Origin: Plecoglossus altivelis
Taxonomy: Eukaryota; Chordata; Actinopteri; Osmeriformes; Plecoglossidae
NCBI GenBank assembly: GCA_036571765.1
Contig: BROE01000010.1
Coordinates: 12,849,057 to 12,913,056, forward strand
DNA: 64,000 bases
Direction: 5' to 3'
In this document: in pieces, positions 10,578 to 21,237 of the stretch
Layout of the letters: each line of letters opens with the position of its first letter
How positions within the stretch are numbered: position 1 is the stretch's first letter
The notes under the pieces: generated by a model
What the model saw: only the letters and a program-made list of their open reading frames with translations
Database searches by the model: none
What the model was told of the DNA's origin: nothing
Translations under genes and position numbers: made by a program

Positions 10578-13500
10578 ATGAGAGGGAGAGCAAGATAAAA
10601 AGAGAGAGATAGAAGTTGGGAGGGAGGATGAGCGAGAGAGAGAGTAGGTAAATGTATGTGGCGAAGGATGTTTGGACGGTAGCATGTAAGCGTGTAAGAC
10701 TGAATGCCTGCATGTCTGTATATTTGTGTGTAAGCGTGTGTAGGTTCATGTAGGCGCATGGGAGAATGTTGCTGAGTAACAGTCTTTATAAAGCACTCGT
10801 CCTGATGATGGTAAAGATGAGACAACTTTAACACTGCTGCAACTATCTGGAGCAGAGAAGAGTGGGTGGGAGGGAGGGGAGGGAGAGTGGAAAGGAGGGA
10901 AGGAGAGGAGGGAGGTAAAAAGAGAGGAGGAAGGGAGGAGGGGAGTAGGGATGGGAGAGAAAGGGGGGAAGAGGGAGACGAGAGGAGGGAATAAAAGAAG
11001 AATGGAGGCAAGTTTGGAAATGAGAAGGGAGCAAGGAGGAGGAGGAGGAGGAGGAGAGGATTGGAAGAGGGATGGGAGTTAAAACAATATTGTAGCCCTC
11101 TTAATCCATGTTATTGGCTAAACGACTTCAGATTCAAATAAGTGGCCTAGCTGAAGGCATTTTCATGGTACCCTACCTCCTTCTTCTATTCTTGTCCCCT
11201 CTTCATGACTGGGTAGTGTCGCCTCTGACCTACCCTGCCACATCTGTGTAGCACATGTGGTTTAGAGGCAACTTGCTCGGGCATAAATGTCCTTGGACAC
11301 CGAGCAGACCTTTTGGTCAAAAGGTCTAATTCCTCAATCATGTGAAGTGGAAATGTACTCAAAATGATCCAGTTTTGAGGCTTTTCTCACAAATACATTG
11401 TGATGATGCTGTCCTGTACCGCAGTAGTGTCATTTTACAGTCATAATATGTTAAGTGTGGGATGCTGGCTAATGGAGGATGACTGTTTGAATTAATTAAC
11501 TGAGTATCTGTGTACTCAGAGTGGATGGGAAGGCCGGGGTTGCCAGGCTACAGATGGAAGGTGGGGAATAAGGAAACGAATGAGAATGATGATGATAATG
11601 ACCAGATGTTGTTTAATAGACGAGTGGATTCTACAGAAAGGACATGAAAGGCTTCATCTCTCTCTTTTTCTCTGTCTACCTCAATCACACATGCATGCTC
11701 ACCCTAACTGTGTGTGTGTGTGTCTCATTCACACACACTCCACTGCCGTCCCCTCTCTCTCGCTACCACAAAATCTCTTTATTGTGTGATGCTGATCTTG
11801 AATTGTCAGACAAATGCATTGTATTTTGTCAGTTTTCTCCCTGCCATTTTATCCGCATGTGTGCTGGCAGAATACTACCATGTAAACGCCTTAAGAAAAG
11901 CACGGTCTGGTTGCAGCAACAGAGACGATGGGGCATTACTGACACCTGCTGGCTAAGTTCTGTTTCACTCTTGGTGCTTCACTCTCCATGTTCCACTGCT
12001 GGCAACTGAGAGCTGTGATGTTAATCTAGGCTATATGTTTAATCTCTCACTCTATCCAGGGGGTGTTATGGTGTGATTCATTGCTTCTGATCTGCAGTGT
12101 TCCTCTAGCAAGATAGAGTTTGTGGAGTAGAGACAAGTGTACCGGTCTAAGGTGAAGTCTAAACTATGGCCTGGATTTCTTGTCAGAATTTAACCTTGAG
12201 GTAAACCATGTAGAAAGATAGTTTTTTATGACACGATAGCATTGAAATACTAACTTTCTCTCTCCTCCTCTGCCCATCCTCCTCCCCTCTTTTTTCGTCA
12301 TGGTTCCTCTCCTCCACCCGCTACGCTCTCCACTCTTTTCTTTTCATCTTATCTGCCTTCCTTCCTATCTCTTCCTCCTTTCTCCTCCCTTCCTCCTCAC
12401 TCATCTCCCCCTCACCTCCCCCCTCCTCTCCTCCTCACATCTTCCCCACTCCTCTACTTGTCTCCTCCTCCTCTCCTTTACACTCCTCTCCTCCCGCCCT
12501 CCTCATCTCCTCCTCAACTCCCCTCTTGTCCTCCTCAGCGGTGTCTAACTTGGAAGTGGAAAGTAAGATAACATCTCACTACCAAGCGCCATGGCATCAA
12601 CAGCAGAATGTCTTTCACCCCTGCACCCGACCACCATGCCTGGAGGAACTGCACACACATGCCAGGCTCAGCCTCCGCGCCCTGCACAGAGGTACACACA
12701 CACACCTACACACATGGAGGTGCGCACACACACATCTACACACACGGAGCTGCACACACACCTACACACATGGAGGTGCACACACACCTACACATACGGA
12801 GGTGCACATACACCTTCACACACAGAAGTGCACACACACCTACACACACGGAGCTGCACACACACCTATACACACGGATGGTGTGCGTATACCTACACAC
12901 ACGGAGGTGCACACACATCTACACACAGAGTTGTACACACACCTCCACCCACAGAGGTTCACACACACCTACACACACGGAGGTACGCACACACCTACAC
13001 TCAAATAGTTACACACTCGTCAAAGCATGCGGAGGTGCACACCAACACACACAGAGTAATACTCACACAGATGTACGCACATAGAGAAATACACACTTCG
13101 CTTACACACAGAGTCCTAACCTCACACACACCTACATCGCCTATCTTTAGCACTCCTCGTACAAACCTGTGTGTATTCCAGATCAGCAGCAGCGACAGCG
13201 GTCGACCAGCAGAGAGCGACGGGTTACCATCTCTATCTCTGTGGCTCCGCCTCCTTTGCCCACCTTTCCCTCACCGCGCAGGAGACATGAGCAGAGAAGC
13301 CGGCAGGCTCATGCGGTAAGCACACATTTGCACACACGCTACAACACACACGCGCACCATATACATCACACACACTATATACACCACACACAATATTTGT
13401 ACCACACACACACAATATACAGTGGTGTGAAAAAAAGTCTTGTTGTCCCCCCTCCTGATTCTTTTTTTTAGGGGGGCATGTTTGTCACACTTAAATGTTT

Positions 13501-16500
13501 CATCAAACACAAGCCCTATGAGAAAAAGTGTTTGCCACTAATAACTGGTTGAGTCATCCTTAGCAGCAACAACTGCAATCAAGCGTTTGTGATAACTTGC
13601 AATGAGTCTGTTACAGCACTGTGGAGTCATTTTGGTCCACTCGTCTATGCAGAATTGTAATTCAGCCACATTGGAGGGTTTTCAAACATGAACAGCCTTT
13701 TTATGGTTATGAAACAGCATCTCAATAGGATTCAGGTCAGGACTCAAAAGACTTCATTTTGTTTTTCTTCTGCCATTCAGAGGTGGACTTGCTGGTGTGT
13801 TTTGGATCATTGTCCTTCCCCACTACCAATTTTGCCCAGTTTCTTTCTTATGGTGGAGTCGTGAACACTGACCTTAACCGAGGCAAGTGAGGCCTGCAGT
13901 TCTTTGGATGTTGTTGTGGGGTCTTTTGCGGCCTCTTGGATGAGTCGTCGCTGTGCTCTTGGGGTAATTTTGGTCTGCCTGTCCCTCCGAGGAAGGTTCT
14001 CCACTGAACCATGTTTTTGCCATTTGTGAATACTGCTCTCACTATGGTTCGCTGGAGTCCCAAATCTTAAGAAATGGCTTTATAACATTTTCCAGACAGA
14101 TGAAATTGAACTCAGGTGTGATAAACCACAGGTTTAACATGGGGGGCAAACACTTTTTCACACAGGGCCATGTAGTTTGGGTTTTAGTCTTGCCTCAATA
14201 ATAAAAACCTTCGTTTAAAAATACACTTAATGTTTTGTTCACTTGTGTTATCTTTTGCTAATATTTAAATGTGTTCTGATGATGATCTGAACATTAAAGT
14301 GAGACAAACATCCAACTAAATACGAAATTAGGAAGGGGGCAACACTTTTTCACACCACTGTGCACCACACTCACACAATAAACACCACATAGACACCATA
14401 TACACCACACACACATGTGTAAACACCATAAACACACACACCCTATATATATACATCACACACAAACACCACACATACACCACACGTTACACACACTAGT
14501 AAAATCTAAATCCGAATCACAATCACAATGAGTTTTATTCGCCATGCAAGATATACAAGCACAGAACGTACTGTGGCAGGAAAGTGCAAACATAGAACAT
14601 ATATGGAACATAATGAAGGTAGATGAAAATATAATAAAAATCTATTATAAAATACAAATAATATAAAAAGTGGACACTAGCTGTACCGATGGGGGTAATA
14701 TAACTATAGTAAGTGGGGTATACTGTATATAGTACAGGGGAAGGGGGGGTTTATACACAGTAGTGCAAAAAATGTAGTAGACTGAGCCCAGTTGTGAAAC
14801 CTGTTGGTTGGGATGTGTGTGTATGTGTATACCCTGTCGTCCAAGCAGCAGGAGAGAGCAGAGAGAGAGACAGACTTCCAGCCCAGGAAGGTATGACATC
14901 ACACTGCTCCTTTTCAATTGTCATTTTAAGAGTGTTGCCATTTCTAATATTGCTGCACACAAATGCCTCACCTGTCTGTCCATCTCACCGTGTGCAGGAG
15001 AGGATAACGAGAGAAACAGAAATACAAACAATACAAAGAAAGGTAAACTGTTTTCTGGAATTAATGTAGACTGTTTAAGGACAACTCTCGTGCTAAGAAC
15101 TCTTGTATCTGGACATCCAATGGTGTTATGAGCAGTTTGTTTGTTTGTGTGTCTCAGGAGAGACCAGGGAGAGATGCAGACTTCCAGAACCTCCAGAGAA
15201 AGGTGAATATTTTATTTGTCTATCATATCTGTACAGTACACCTACATAAATCCGTGGCATCTTCCCAGAATACATTGTGTCATAACACAGGCTTCCATCT
15301 ACTCCATTTTGTTTATTGTAATTGCATTTGACGCTCATTTTATTTTATTGTTCCATTGATCAACCCCTATTATATTTTTTGTTTATGAGGGTGTGTTTGT
15401 GTGTGTTTCATTTAAGCGTGTTCTCTCCTCCACCCCCTTTGAGTGTTGCTTGTTCTTCCTCTGGAGCAGAAAGGTACATGATTATTTAAACTTTCTGGTC
15501 TATCGCTGCGCTAACCAACCTCCTGGTTACAGTAATACTCAGTCAATTACGTTTGTCAAAGCCTCAAGCTACTACAATAAACCACCTATTTTCCTTTCTG
15601 CTCTTCTATCTTTTGAACTTGTAGAACATCTCCATTTTCATCTTCATCATCACTATAAGTCACAATATTCCTCATCCTCTCTATCCACTCTGGTCTCTCC
15701 ACCCTTTGGGTCTGTCTAGTTCTGAGTCAAATCCTAGTGGGATCATAGTGGAATGTTAAACTAAACGCTTACATTTCTCTGTCTCTGTCTCTGTCTCTCT
15801 ATCCTGTCTTCTCCCTGTTCTCTCTCTGCCTGCCTCCACTCTACATTTCTCTTTATCTCGTTCTATCTCTCTCTCTCTCCCCCCCAGTCTACCTCTACCT
15901 CAGAGCCAGACGCTGAGGTGTCTGAGGGGCGCAGGAACAAGTGTGTTGCTGCTAACCCCGCCTCCATGATGGCCCAGCAGCAGACCACATGGTCCAAGGC
16001 CACACCCCCAGAGGACAGGCAGAAAACGGACCCTCACCTGTTGTCCTCCTGCATCATCCCTATCAATGTCACTGGTACATACGTTGCCCAGAACACTGAA
16101 CAACACACTTTAGAACATACTAGAATTTCACACTTTTAACCAGTCGAGAATGACACCTTCTGACTTAACTCATTCATTAAACATTCCAGAAGGGACTTGA
16201 ATTACATACTAGTTGAAATCTAAAAATAGTTGAAGTCTAAAACCGTAGAGGTTCACACTCTGGACAATTCTAGAACTACACGCTCTACAGATCGCAGTAC
16301 ACGGAAGCCAGATGAATGAACCCAACCTTGTTTAGCAGTAGTTCTGAACAGATTGAGAAATCAGACACTCTCTGACGTTTTCTCCCGTGCATGTTCCTGG
16401 GATACAAAGGCATGGGATTCGACCGCGAGGCAAGTGCACGGTGTTCTCTGGTCCACTCCCAGTCCGTGCTGCAGAGGAGGAGGAAGTTGAGGAGGAGGAA

Positions 16501-19500
16501 GACCATCACTGGCATCCCCCGACGAGTCCAGCACGACATGGGTAACACACACACTTGCAAACACCCCTCCCCCACCACACCCACACACACATCCTAACCC
16601 TTTTCCTGGATGTGTTTCTGCAGATTCAGACGAGTCTCCCGTGGCGAGGGAGCGGACTCTGATCGTGCATGCCAACCCCCACCTCTCGCTGTGCCAGGAG
16701 GAGGAGCTTAGCCTCAGTGGGCACCGCCTCCACACACGCGACTCCGGCTGCCAGACAGACGACTTTCTCATCACGGCTGCCGCCCCTTCCCGCCGGCGAA
16801 TCAGAGCGCAGCGAGGCCAGGGAATACCTGCCTCCCTGTCCCACTCCACGGGCAACATCCTGTCTCTGCCAGACCACTCTGAGGCGCTGTACACCTCCTC
16901 TGCCTCTGGGGGGCGCTTGCGCTCTCGCAGTTTGCCAAGGGAGGGGGGCCGCCTAAGGGACGAAGTCGACAGCGACGAAGACGAGGATGACGACGACGAG
17001 GACGAGGATGAGGATGACGATGAGGAGCTGTCCCCGTACGAGGCAGAGGACTTCCTGCCTGGGCCGGGACAGAGGATGATGATGATGATGAAGGACGAAG
17101 AAGAGAGCACGGATGACCAGGCCATGCCTGAGTTACAGCTGGGCAGCCTGAAGCGGTCTCAGAGGGGGGTAGGGGGAGGAGGGGGGGGAGGCGGAGGAGG
17201 GGGTAGCCCAGAGCATGGCTGGATGGAGCGAGGGCGATCCCGGCTGCCTCGCAAAGCCGACATGGGCAGCTGTGAGGTGTCATCTTCTTCAGACACCTTC
17301 TCCAGTCCCATCCACTCCCTGTCCACCACAGGGGGGCTCGGTGGGGGTGTCGACCACAAGGAGGACCACCAATCATCTAGTGGGAACTGGAGTGGCTCCT
17401 CTTCAACCTGCCCTTCCCAGACGTCCGAGACCATCCCCCCTCCTTCCTCCCCGCCCCTCACAGGCTCCTCCCACTGCGACTCAGAGCTTTCCCTCAACGC
17501 CGCACCGCACGCCATCGACGAGCTAACCGGCTTCATCATTGACCCCTCCTACCAGGATCGTCCTCAGTGCCAGGGTCAGAGGTCAAGCTCCTTCACCTCC
17601 TCAGCGACGGACCAGCTGGATGACGCTGGGGTCAGTACCGCTAGTGAGGGGGAGTGGGCCTACCCTCCGGACCAGCCTGACCAGGACCAGGATCAGGCAG
17701 GGGCTCAGGACTACAGCCCCAAACGTGGACTGGAGGAGCATGGCAGCAGGGGGCTGAGGTCTGGGGTCTATCCCACCACCTACCAGGGCTTCTCTGATCC
17801 ACATAGTTTGAGACAGACAGAGACAGAGCTTCACGCACACACTCTCCTCTCCTCCTCCCACTCCGGGCAGGGCTACAGGGGCTATCTGTGTGACTATCCA
17901 GCACTAGGCTCTGACTGTAGCCACGGGCAGGGAGGGGGTTTCAGAGGGGGCACTATGACCCTGGGGAGACCCTGCCGACCGCTGAGAAAGGCTAAGGCCA
18001 AGCCTCCACCTCCAAGGAGAAGCTCCTCCCTAAAAGAGGGCAATGGTGCCAGCGTCAACCCGGAGATAACCATGAGGGACTCCGAAATAGGACCTGGGAC
18101 TGAACCGGACCATGGCCAAGACCAAGGCCAAGACCAAAACGAAGTCCAAGGTAAAAATCAAGACCAAGACCAAAATCAAGACCAAGACCAAGACCACAAC
18201 CTAAGCCAGAGCCAGGAACAGGATCCAAATCAAGATCATGAACAGGACCAGGGCAAAGACCAGGGCCTGAGTGAAAACCAGCCCCTGCCCCAAGACCAGG
18301 ACCAGGACCAACCAAAGATAGGCAGTGAAGAGAACCTAAGCTTGTCTTCCGGCGATGGGCAGCTGGAACTTGAAGTAGGGGGTGGCTCAGGGCAATTAAA
18401 CCCATCAGGGTTGGTGACACAGCCACTGGGAGCCTGGGGGGTGGGTGTGGACCTAACAGAGCCCACCTCCTTTGGCTCCACAGACACACATTCCTTCAAG
18501 GATGAAGGGGCTGTTCAGTCTGACTATGCCAACCTATGGCTACACAGTGACCTGAAATCCCCCACCCCCTACCCCCCGCTCTCCAACTCCAGCCCTGGCA
18601 CCACCATCATCGAGTGTCTGCGATCTCCGGAGAGCCCCTGTTCTGCTCCCCCTCCTCCACCCCCTCAGACCTCCCCCCTCTTACCCCCAGGGGAGGCAGA
18701 CTACCGACTGGGCTCTCCCGAGAAGCTGGCCGGCCTGGCCTCGCCCTCAAGTGGCTACTCCAGCCAATCAGAGACGCCCACATCATCTTTTCCTGCTGCC
18801 TTCTTTCCCTGCCCTGTGTCACCCACCAGCGGCAAGAGGAAGCCCAAAGTACCAGAGAGGAAGTCCTCCCTGGCCTCGCTGCAACGTGACCCTGCCACTT
18901 CCTGTCGGAGTGAACCGGACTTCCCCCCACCTCCCTCCCAGCTGGATTTGAACACGCTCCACAGCCATGGACATGGCCACTCCTACGCTAGACACACCCT
19001 GTCCCATAGGACGCATCTTCACACACTGCACTACCACAAGCAGAGGGCAGTGGCTATGGCGGCCGCTGCAGCGGAAGCGAGGGCTGCCGGTTCAATTATG
19101 CACGCTGAAGGTTCTGGCTCCGCCTCCATCCCCCTGGCAATAGGCCCCTCCCTCCTGGCGGCTATCACACCCTCAGCGCTTCGGTCTGTCCAACTGAGGT
19201 CCGTTGGCAGTCAGAGCCTTAAGAACAGCAGTGAGCCAGAAATGGAGAATACCGCCACCAGACCCAAATGTCCCAGCACGGTCCCAACCCTGCCCGTCAA
19301 CACCAGGCCCCTCCCCCCTCGGAGACCACCTCCTCAGAGACCAGCTCCTCAGCCTGACCATCAGTACTCCTCTCCCGAGCATCTACCTCCTCCTCCCCCC
19401 CGCCAGCACCCGGATGGCCCCCCTCCCTATGAGAGCCTGCGTCTGCGACAAGATCGATATGGACCTGGAACATTCTGGGCTATGACAGCCTTCAGAACCC

Positions 19501-21237
19501 GTGTGGATTCCCCTGAGGACCCTCCCCATCGTCCCCCGCCACACCCCCCACACCCATCCCCTGTAGACATGCACATCACTCACTCACACACCCACCCACC
19601 AGAGTTCAGAGTGTTGGGAGAGTGCATGTTCTCCCCCGAGGATGAGGATGATGAGGACGAAGAAGAGGAGGAGGATGAACCACAGAGAGAGACCCTACAG
19701 ACTTCCAGAACGATAAGCTCCAGGACAGGAGGGATGATAGAACCCCGTGCCCCACCAGGGTATGTACTGACTGGGGAGAGGCTTCGTGGGCCTGGGGGCT
19801 GGGGTGTTCCTGAAGGGACGGACTCAGGACCTTGTCACAGTCCAGACAAAGTGCCGTCAGGGAGGACATACATATCACACCCTTACTTAATCAACAATAT
19901 ACTGGGAGGACGAAGAGCTGGAGGAGGAGCAGGGGAGGAAGAGGAGGAGGAGGAGGAGGAAGAAGGTCCTAGCAGGAGCGTTCCTAACCAAGATGGCCGA
20001 GAGGACTCCACCACCCCTGATACAGAAGGATATTTTAGCAAAGGTAAGATCAACATAAACCTGTCCTGCCTTGGGAGTTCATCTTATTTTGTTGAAATAA
20101 CTGACCATAACTACAATATCTAAATGACTGTAACTTTTTATATTGTATTAATATCATCTGTTGAAGTAGTCTTGTAAAAGGAAGTTGATATACTTACGAA
20201 CTGTATACTGTTGGATTATATGCCCCCAGAAAAGAGTGCAGAACTGATCAGAAAGCTTCTTATATCCATAATGATGCATTTGTTCCCTTTTTTTCTTCTC
20301 CATCCCAGACTCCACCCCTAGTGACAACTCGCTCTCTCCCCTAACTGATGACATTAAAACCGATGATGACAATGTCTTCACATCGCCTAATAAAATGCGT
20401 ACAACCGAGGACTTATTTGCCATGATACACAGGTACATATTAATCAAGCAGTATATTGAGTGTATATCAAGTTTTCATTTTGTAATCTACTAAAATTTTT
20501 TCTTTTCACTCCTCTGTCTTATCCTATGTCATTACCCATTTCCGAAATCTCTTTTTCCTGTTTCCTATTCCAGGTCTAAGAGAAAGGTGTTAGGTAGGAA
20601 GGATTCTGGGGAACTGGGTTCAAAGAACCGCCTGTGTCCTCCAGTGCCCCCCATTCCCATAACAACTGCCCCCGCACCAGCCATGGCCATGACACCGGCC
20701 GCTCCCCTGAGCACCTCGACCCCGCCTGCCACTGCCGCCGCTCTCCCAGCTGGCGCTCAGCGTGCCCCAGTCCCTATTTACCGGTGTGCAAAGAAATCCA
20801 GCACCTCCAACGAGGAGTTCAAGTTGCTGCTCCTGAAAAAAGGTAGCAGGACGGACTCTAGCTACCGCATGTCTGCCATTGAGATCCTAAAGAGCCCCAT
20901 AGCCCCCAAAAACATTGGGGACACCCTCATGGAGGGAGTGGCTAAACTCGGGGCTGGCGAGGAGCTTCAGTCTCCCCTCCAAGATCTACCCTCGGTCCCC
21001 GACCAGCTCCTGCCCCCACCTGGCCTCTTCCCCCCAAGGCCCACTGCTGAGAGTTTCACCACAAAGACCCTACCCATGTCCGCGGCCTCACGGCAGGGCC
21101 GGTCAAGGATCCCTCCGGCGGCCAATAGCAGCCGCTACAGTGCACGATCCCGCCTCTACACAGCACCGATGCAGGCCATCTCAGAGGGAGAGACCGAGAA
21201 CTCTGATGGCAGTCCCCACGATGACCGGTCGTCCTAG
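9520..21237 (+). CDS. nhs: nhs, Nance-Horan syndrome protein (spliced gene, join)
   Basis: Proposed join: first exon 9520-9568 or 10092-10176; then 12539-12691, 13182-13315, 14852-14890, 14998-15042, 15158-15202, 15888-16074, 16410-16541, 16624-20043, 20309-20432, 20574-21237. All phases agree; the product is about 1663 or 1675 residues. Recognition rests on the exon 2 motif AVSNLEVESK followed by APWHQQQNVF, the RRRKTITGIP motif, SGCQTDDFLI, and the C-terminal MRTTEDLFAMIHRSKRKVLG, all hallmarks of the NHS family. NHS proteins are cytoplasmic or membrane-associated adaptors that regulate actin through an N-terminal WAVE-homology domain; human loss causes cataract and dental anomalies. The canonical long exon 1, holding most of the WAVE-homology domain, is not seen and probably lies upstream of the window. 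The gene identity is firm; the mini-exons and first exons are predictions. Confidence 0.93.
9569..10091. other. Interval between the two candidate nhs first exons
   Basis: TG-rich just after the donor, then a GA-rich stretch at about 9850-10010. No further exon was recognised. It could contain the promoter for the 10092 exon. Confidence 0.5.
10092..10176 (+). CDS. nhs: nhs candidate alternative first exon b (myristoylation-type N terminus)
   Basis: The ATG starts MGNSQGRRLRTSRRR; the 28-codon frame ends at ACAG|GTACAA with one extra base, giving GCG (Ala) when joined to exon 12539, as required. G2-N3-S4-Q5-G6 fits the N-myristoyltransferase consensus (small residue at position 6), and the following Arg-rich run is the basic patch usually paired with a myristate for membrane binding. 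Seen: frame, donor, phase and motif. Inferred: that it is a real start and is myristoylated. Confidence 0.55.
10177..12538. other. nhs: nhs intron before the first shared exon
   Basis: Contains a (TG)30 tract at 10517-10576, GGA-rich DNA at 10860-11060 and a CT-rich run at 12245-12538 that ends in the acceptor CTCCTCAG. No other exon recognised. Confidence 0.6.
10517..10576. repeat. (TG)30 microsatellite
   Basis: Uninterrupted TG dinucleotide run inside the nhs intron; the opposite strand gives spurious poly His-Thr frames. Confidence 0.95.
12539..12691 (+). CDS. nhs: nhs shared exon 2 (end of WAVE-homology domain)
   Basis: Acceptor CTCCTCAG|CG, donor AGAG|GTACAC. Encodes VSNLEVESKITSHYQAPWHQ and continues to RPPCLEELHTHARLSLRALHR, the highly conserved NHS-family segment following the first exon. 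Enters in phase 1 and leaves in phase 1. Confidence 0.95.
12700..13090. repeat. Minisatellite, about 26-bp unit, in nhs intron
   Basis: Roughly 14 imperfect units of CACACACACCTACACACACGGAGGTG begin only about 10 bp after the exon 2 donor. GGAGGTGC cores recur every 26-27 bp (for example 12746, 12772, 12798, 12825). The His/Thr-rich reading frames across it are not genes. Confidence 0.85.
13182..13315 (+). CDS. nhs: nhs exon 3
   Basis: Acceptor TGTATTCCAG|AT, donor CATGCG|GTAAGC. Joined to exon 2 it reads RDQQQRQRSTSRERRVTISI and then a proline- and arginine-rich stretch ending at HA. It ends in phase 0. Sequence similarity to known NHS is low here, so support comes mainly from splice sites and phase. 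Confidence 0.75.
13420..14360 (-). mobile_element. Tc1/mariner-type element, internally deleted
   Basis: The left end CAGTGGTGTGAAAAA matches the right end TTTTTCACACCACTG as an inverted repeat. The left flank is TA; the right flank is TG, a likely mutated TA duplication. A second internal repeat (caaacactttttcacacagggccatgtag) lies at about 14148-14176. Both ends resemble a very common fish Tc1-like family. At 941 bp it is shorter than a full Tc1 copy of about 1.6 kb. It sits in an nhs intron. Confidence 0.85.
13690..14065 (-). pseudogene. Tc1 transposase remnant (N-terminal helix-turn-helix plus C-terminal fragment)
   Basis: Frames on the minus strand at 14063-13848 and 14004-13807 together read as a Tc1 DNA-binding region (RPKL, TPRAQRRLIQEAAKDPTTTS, SVHDSTIRKKLGK) but lie in different frames, so there is a frameshift. 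Immediately downstream a fragment with LNPIE and DEWTKM corresponds to the C-terminal catalytic half. The middle of the DDE domain is missing and stops are present, so it is inactive. Confidence 0.8.
14361..14851. other. nhs: nhs intron after the Tc1 element
   Basis: CA-rich to about 14490, then AT-rich unique sequence. No exon seen before the acceptor at about 14850. Confidence 0.6.
14852..14890 (+). CDS. nhs: nhs mini-exon A (13 codons)
   Basis: Acceptor after repeated CAG triplets (14846-14851, so the start may be 3 or 6 bases earlier), donor AGGAAG|GTATGA. Phase 0 to phase 0. Encodes ERAERETDFQPRK. Related in sequence to the exons at 14998 and 15158. Confidence 0.55.
14998..15042 (+). 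CDS. nhs: nhs mini-exon B (15 codons)
   Basis: Acceptor GTGTGCAG|GAG, donor AGAAAG|GTAAAC. Phase 0 to phase 0. Encodes ERITRETEIQTIQRK. Confidence 0.6.
15158..15202 (+). CDS. nhs: nhs mini-exon C (15 codons)
   Basis: Acceptor GTGTCTCAG|GAG, donor AGAAAG|GTGAAT. Phase 0 to phase 0. Encodes ERPGRDADFQNLQRK. Closest in start and end to mini-exon B, and shares GACTTCCAG with mini-exon A. Confidence 0.6.
15203..15887. other. nhs: nhs intron between mini-exon C and exon 15888
   Basis: Mostly unique AT/CT-rich sequence. Around 15455-15475, ggagcagAAAG|GTACATG resembles the tail of another mini-exon, but no frame supports it. Ends in a long CT tract and CCCCCCAG. Confidence 0.5.
15888..16074 (+). 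CDS. nhs: nhs exon with QQTTWSKA and INVTG motifs
   Basis: Acceptor CCCCCCAG|TCT, donor ACTG|GTACAT. Starts STSTSEPDAEVSEGRRNK and ends IIPINVTG; QQTTWSKA and PINVTG are conserved in NHS and its paralogues. Phase 0 in, phase 1 out. Confidence 0.9.
16410..16541 (+). CDS. nhs: nhs exon with RRRKTITGIP motif
   Basis: Acceptor ATACAAAG|GC, donor CATGG|GTAACA. Reads GMGFDREASARCSLVHSQSV and then LRRRKTITGIPRRVQHDM; the lysine/arginine block before TITGIP is an NHS-family signature. Phase 1 in, phase 1 out. Confidence 0.92.
16624..20043 (+). CDS. nhs: nhs large exon (about 1140 codons)
   Basis: Acceptor TTCTGCAG|AT, donor AAAG|GTAAGA. This is the counterpart of the single very large NHS exon. It begins DSDESPVARERTLIV and SGCQTDDFLI, conserved in the family, and carries long low-complexity segments: acidic runs at 16971-17027 and 19638-19682, a glycine run at 17167-17205, a Gln/Asp repeat at 18109-18315, proline-rich runs near 18645-18690 and 19309-19440, and a glutamate run at 19937-19966. 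Conserved islands include ELTGFIIDPS, SSGYSSQSETPTSSF and RKPKVPERKSSLASLQ. Proline-rich motifs may bind SH3 domains (inference). No frameshift was seen. Confidence 0.96.
18109..18315 (+). repeat. nhs: In-frame Gln/Asp hexanucleotide repeat in nhs
   Basis: CAAGAC/CAGGAC-type hexamers with variants (AACCAG, GGCCAA) encode alternating Gln-Asp and Gln-Asn over about 65 residues, for example DQNQDQDQDHN. Reading frame is kept throughout. It is a coding minisatellite and likely length-polymorphic. Confidence 0.9.
20309..20432 (+). CDS. nhs: nhs penultimate exon with MRTTEDLFAMIHR motif
   Basis: Acceptor CATCCCAG|AC, donor CACAG|GTACAT. Encodes DSTPSDNSLSPLTDDIKTDD and on to NKMRTTEDLFAMIH, one of the most conserved NHS C-terminal blocks. 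Phase 1 in, phase 2 out. Confidence 0.97.
20574..21237 (+). CDS. nhs: nhs terminal coding exon
   Basis: Acceptor TATTCCAG|G completes Arg, then SKRKVLGRKDS; further conserved blocks are VPIYRCAKKSSTSNEEFKLL, YRMSAIEILKSP and RLYTAPMQAISEGETENSDG. The stop TAG is at 21235-21237. A proline/alanine-rich insert lies near 20640-20760. Confidence 0.97.

Noticed and set aside
12700..13090. Possible CRISPR array
   Set aside because: Units are contiguous with no unique spacers and the genome is vertebrate; it is a minisatellite.
12591..13319. 242-codon frame after nhs exon 2
   Set aside because: It is the CA-rich minisatellite read through; the true exons 12539-12691 and 13182-13315 lie at its ends in splice-consistent frames.
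15455..15475. A fourth nhs mini-exon ending AGAAAG|GTACATG
   Set aside because: Only the last few bases resemble the others; no matching open frame upstream.
16361..17376. Minus-strand frames of 191 and 254 codons opposite the large nhs exon
   Set aside because: Antisense shadows of GC-rich coding repeats; Ser/Pro runs mirror the acidic and Gly tracts.
18055..18489. Minus-strand frame of 144 codons rich in Gly/Leu
   Set aside because: Antisense of the Gln/Asp repeat in nhs.
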